A stretch of 64,000 nucleotides of DNA from Saccharomycopsis crataegensis (Eukaryota > Ascomycota > Saccharomycetes > Ascoideales > Saccharomycopsidaceae): the NCBI RefSeq assembly GCF_037102585.1, contig NW_027043829.1, positions 1,240,001-1,304,000 of the forward strand, written 5' to 3'. Of this stretch, positions 61,587 through 64,000 are shown in pieces. The notes beneath the pieces are model-generated. The model was given only the letters and a program-made list of their open reading frames with translations. It ran no database searches and was not told the origin of the DNA. The position numbers and the translations under genes were made by a program. Positions within the stretch are counted from its first letter, which is position 1, and every line of letters starts with the position of its first letter.

Positions 61587-62963
61587 TTATTTCTTCAAAT
61601 CGGCACCCACGATTTGTTCCCATGTTTTGCCTTCTTTTTTCAATTCATCCTTGATTTCTTCAGCAATTCTGTTAACCAAGTTTGGACCAGTGTAGGCAAA
61701 ACCAGTATAAACTTGCACAAAGCTGGCACCGGCCTTAGCAAATTCAATGGCATCTTGACCAGTGCTAATACCACCACAACCAATAATTGTCAACTTTGGA
61801 TCCTTGTTGTATTTGGCAAAAGTTCTAAGGGCTTTCAAGGAAATTGGTTTTAATGGGACACCAGACAATCCTCCAGCTTCTTTAAAGATTGGATCTTCAG
61901 GAGAGTTGTAGACTGTAGGTCTAGAAATAGTGGTGTTAGAGATGATGATCCCATCAATCTTTGATTCATTAACAGTTTCAGCAATCGACTTGATTTCTGA
62001 TTCGGTTAAGTCTGGAGCAATTTTGACAACAATTGGAGGAAGTTGGCCAGATTTTCCCTTGTTCAAAGGATTTTCGGAAAGCTTGATGTTGTTCCTTTCC
62101 TCAACCACTGCATCCAATAAGCTGAGCAATTTTTCTTTCTTTTGCAAGTTTCTTAAACCTGGGGTGTTTGGAGAAGAAACATTAATCACTAACACATCAG
62201 CGTATGGCCCAAATCTTGAAACACCTAATTTATAATCGTTGATTTCGTCACCATGTTTATTTTTACCCAAGTTAACAGCCAAAATTTTTCCATCTTCAAA
62301 AGAATTAGGAGCGGTAACATTACCATTGAACTTTGTCAAGAATTTTTCAACTCTAATACGAAGGTTACTCAACACCGACCAGTGGCCATCAGAATTGAAA
62401 CCATAACGATTAATCACAGAGCGATCATTAGGAATTCTGAAGAAACGTGGTTGTGGGTTCCCCGGTTGTGGCAAAGGAGTGATTGAACCAACTTCGACGT
62501 AGGAAAACCCAATATTGAACAATGCATCAATGGCTTCGGCATTCTTATCAAGTCCAGCAGCCATACCAATTGGAATTTCAAGATACTTTTGATTGTTGAA
62601 TAATTTCACACCCAATACCTTGTCCTCATCTTTGATACCTTCGAATAATCTAGGGAACAATCCATAGGACATGAGCTTTACGACGAAATGGTGGGCAGTT
62701 TCAGCATCCATAATGTTACGAAGCAATGGACCAAAGACATACTCATGAACCAGAGATTTAGCATTGAACATATAATAAGAGAGTAAAGAAGCTCCAAGCA
62801 AAGAAGCAGCCAATCCGCCAAAAGAGGATTTCAAGATCGTTTTTTGCCTATGAAGATCTTTGGAAGAGTTGGATAAAAATCTATGCGCTTGGCATTTGCC
62901 GAACAAAAGAGAGTCGATCCTTCTGGCCCCAAGTCTAGTGACCCCTTTTCTTAATCCAATCAT
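61587..62963 (-). CDS. URA9: Dihydroorotate dehydrogenase, class 2, mitochondrial
   Basis: A 458-residue enzyme that oxidises dihydroorotate to orotate with quinone, the fourth step of pyrimidine synthesis, at the mitochondrial inner membrane. The N-terminus is Arg/Ser-rich ([16 protein letters not shown], a presequence), followed by one membrane helix ([18 protein letters not shown]). The FMN domain has [38 protein letters not shown], the class 2 catalytic Ser in [12 protein letters not shown], and the final [20 protein letters not shown]. It is the respiratory-chain-linked form common in CTG-clade yeasts, not the cytosolic class 1A Ura1 of S. cerevisiae. Length and order match the family. 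The start ATG directly precedes the presequence. Confidence 0.96.
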   Translation of the reverse strand: MIGLRKGVTRLGARRIDSLLFGKCQAHRFLSNSSKDLHRQKTILKSSFGGLAASLLGASLLSYYMFNAKSLVHEYVFGPLLRNIMDAETAHHFVVKLMSYGLFPRLFEGIKDEDKVLGVKLFNNQKYLEIPIGMAAGLDKNAEAIDALFNIGFSYVEVGSITPLPQPGNPQPRFFRIPNDRSVINRYGFNSDGHWSVLSNLRIRVEKFLTKFNGNVTAPNSFEDGKILAVNLGKNKHGDEINDYKLGVSRFGPYADVLVINVSSPNTPGLRNLQKKEKLLSLLDAVVEERNNIKLSENPLNKGKSGQLPPIVVKIAPDLTESEIKSIAETVNESKIDGIIISNTTISRPTVYNSPEDPIFKEAGGLSGVPLKPISLKALRTFAKYNKDPKLTIIGCGGISTGQDAIEFAKAGASFVQVYTGFAYTGPNLVNRIAEEIKDELKKEGKTWEQIVGADLKK

Positions 62964-63300
62964 CTTTTATTCCCTCTTTCTTATCTTTTTCTTTTTCCCA
63001 CTCTAGATGATTGTGAAGTGAATTCAACAAGCCTGGAAATATGTAGAGGTTACTATTTAATCATCGCACAATTTTCAATTTTTTTTTCCGCATAAAATTT
63101 ATCGAAGCGTCATGTTTGCAGCATAACTTAAAATATTTGCATGTTTGTGATTCCTATGCCCAAAATGCGAGAAGATTTCAATTTAAAACATCATTTTTAA
63201 TAATTCTGAATGTAAAACAGTCCTTAAAAGTCCAAAATCGCGCGTTTTTTACTGAATATTGTGTGATATGCTTTTTTGTTAAAACAATCAACCACCTAAA
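62964..63300. other. Spacer, DHODH promoter / tRNA 5' flank
   Basis: About 337 bp, A/T-rich with a T run at 63079-63088. No gene is seen. Confidence 0.5.
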
Positions 63301-63372
63301 TCCGTGATAGTTTAGTGGCTAGAATCCCCGCTTGTCGCGCGGGGGACCGGGGTTCAATTCCCCGTCGCGGAG
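63301..63372 (+). tRNA. tRNA-Asp(GTC)
   Basis: A 72-base tRNA gene. The acceptor arms TCCGTGA / TCGCGGA pair and are followed by discriminator G. The D arm is TAGTTTAGTGGCTA, the anticodon arm CCCGC-TTGTCGC-GCGGG has anticodon GTC at 63334-63336, and the T arm GGGGTTCAATTCCCC holds the B box. No intron. It closely matches yeast tRNA-Asp. A T6 run at 63373-63378 is the Pol III terminator. Confidence 0.97.
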
Positions 63373-63378
63373 TTTTTT
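63373..63378 (+). terminator. Pol III terminator of tRNA-Asp
   Basis: Six T directly after the discriminator base, the normal RNA polymerase III stop signal. Confidence 0.9.
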
Positions 63379-63737
63379 CGATTTTAATCGAAGCAAGGTT
63401 TTATTTTTGTTTTCTTAATTTTTGTTCAGTTATTCTGAGAAAGCCAAGGTCGTACTGCGTGTTATCTTTCAAATAATACAGACAATGGATATTTTATTTC
63501 TTAGTTGCCACTGAATTAGAGCCTTGTTTAGCCTCTGCGAGTGAAGGATGCCAGCAAAGCCACGTGACAATGCTTCCCGCTTCTTTTCAATTTTTTTTTT
63601 TTTTTTTCTTTCACCGCTTCAATTTTTCGTGTCTCGCTATGAAAGATAATGTTTTTCTTCTTGCTGTTACGCCCCAGTTTATGTTGTATAATAACCGTAT
63701 CCCACCCAATCAATAAACTAAAACACACACCCCACCC
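63379..63737. other. Spacer, tRNA-Asp / last partial gene
   Basis: About 359 bp with a CACGTG at 63561-63566 and a T run at 63591-63607. It is probably the promoter of the gene at 63738. Confidence 0.45.
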
Positions 63738-64000
63738 ATGAAAAAGCGCAGAACAAGAAGTTCAGCGGTTGATGGTGTCGGCAATGGTGAAATTGATAAA
63801 GTAAATAATAAGCCAGAAAATGGAGAACCAAATACTAGATTCGTTGATCACGCTTTCAAGAAGAACAATAATAATAATGATGATCAAGAACCACCGATAG
63901 TAACACGAAAGCTAAGATCCAGCGACTCTTTTGGCAATTCTTTCAGAAATAAATCAAGTGATACCAGTCTAAAGAGAATAAACACATCACAAGACCTGAG
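63738..64000 (+). CDS. Unknown protein, 5' part (runs off the window)
   Basis: An open frame from ATG 63738 to the end of the window, 87 codons without a stop. It begins MKKRRTRSSAVDGVGNGE, followed by Asn-rich and Ser/Arg-rich text with RKLRSSDSF. The basic, disordered N-terminus suggests a nuclear or signalling protein, but no domain is visible yet and I cannot name it. The last visible codon is CTG. Confidence 0.6.
   Translation, partial: MKKRRTRSSAVDGVGNGEIDKVNNKPENGEPNTRFVDHAFKKNNNNNDDQEPPIVTRKLRSSDSFGNSFRNKSSDTSLKRINTSQDL

Overview
The window is nuclear DNA from a budding yeast (Saccharomycotina). Genes are mostly intronless and compact, with A/T-rich spacers full of poly(dA:dT). The protein set is typical yeast: TAF5, RPB10, KAP120, GUT1, RAD16, MGS1, RNY1, SPP1, HAA1, LAT1, a KHA1-like antiporter and DHODH. 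CTG codons are rare (I found none in RPB10 or GUT1). Two of the few fall where relatives carry serine: the TAF5 WD motif at 798-800 and the OPT transporter at 2598-2600. I therefore infer a CUG-Ser clade yeast, so CTG should be read as Ser.

Layout. 1-15.5 kb: 3' part of TAF5, an oligopeptide transporter, RPB10, KAP120, a very long RAD55-like protein, a KEN-box protein and a short-chain dehydrogenase. 15.5-23.1 kb: a gene desert of about 7.5 kb, broken only by one 77-residue zinc-ribbon-like ORF. 23.1-36.7 kb: a zinc alcohol dehydrogenase, a MEI5/SFR1-like protein, GUT1, a SHU2-like SWIM protein, RAD16 and MGS1. 37-46 kb: RNase T2, a prolyl-aminopeptidase-like hydrolase, SPP1, a DOG-type sugar phosphatase and an MSI1/RBAP48-type WD protein. 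46.9-54.3 kb: an STP-family zinc-finger factor, a HAA1-type copper-fist factor and LAT1, which has a 205-bp intron. 54.6-57.7 kb: an unrecognised decayed coding region and a possible solo LTR. 57.8-64 kb: a pepsin-like protein that has lost its catalytic motifs, a short KHA1-type antiporter, DHODH, tRNA-Asp(GTC) and the start of one more gene.

Functional themes. Three likely mediators of Rad51/Dmc1 recombination (RAD55-like, MEI5/SFR1-like, SHU2-like) and two replication-repair ATPases (RAD16, MGS1) lie within 27 kb. The most unusual points are the RAD55-like protein, whose P-loop is lost and whose RecA fold is split by an acidic insertion; the gene desert, a candidate centromere or very long promoter; the SHU2-like reading frame with ten consecutive CTG codons; the pseudo-protease; and the decayed region. 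I did not find a clearly new multi-gene system.
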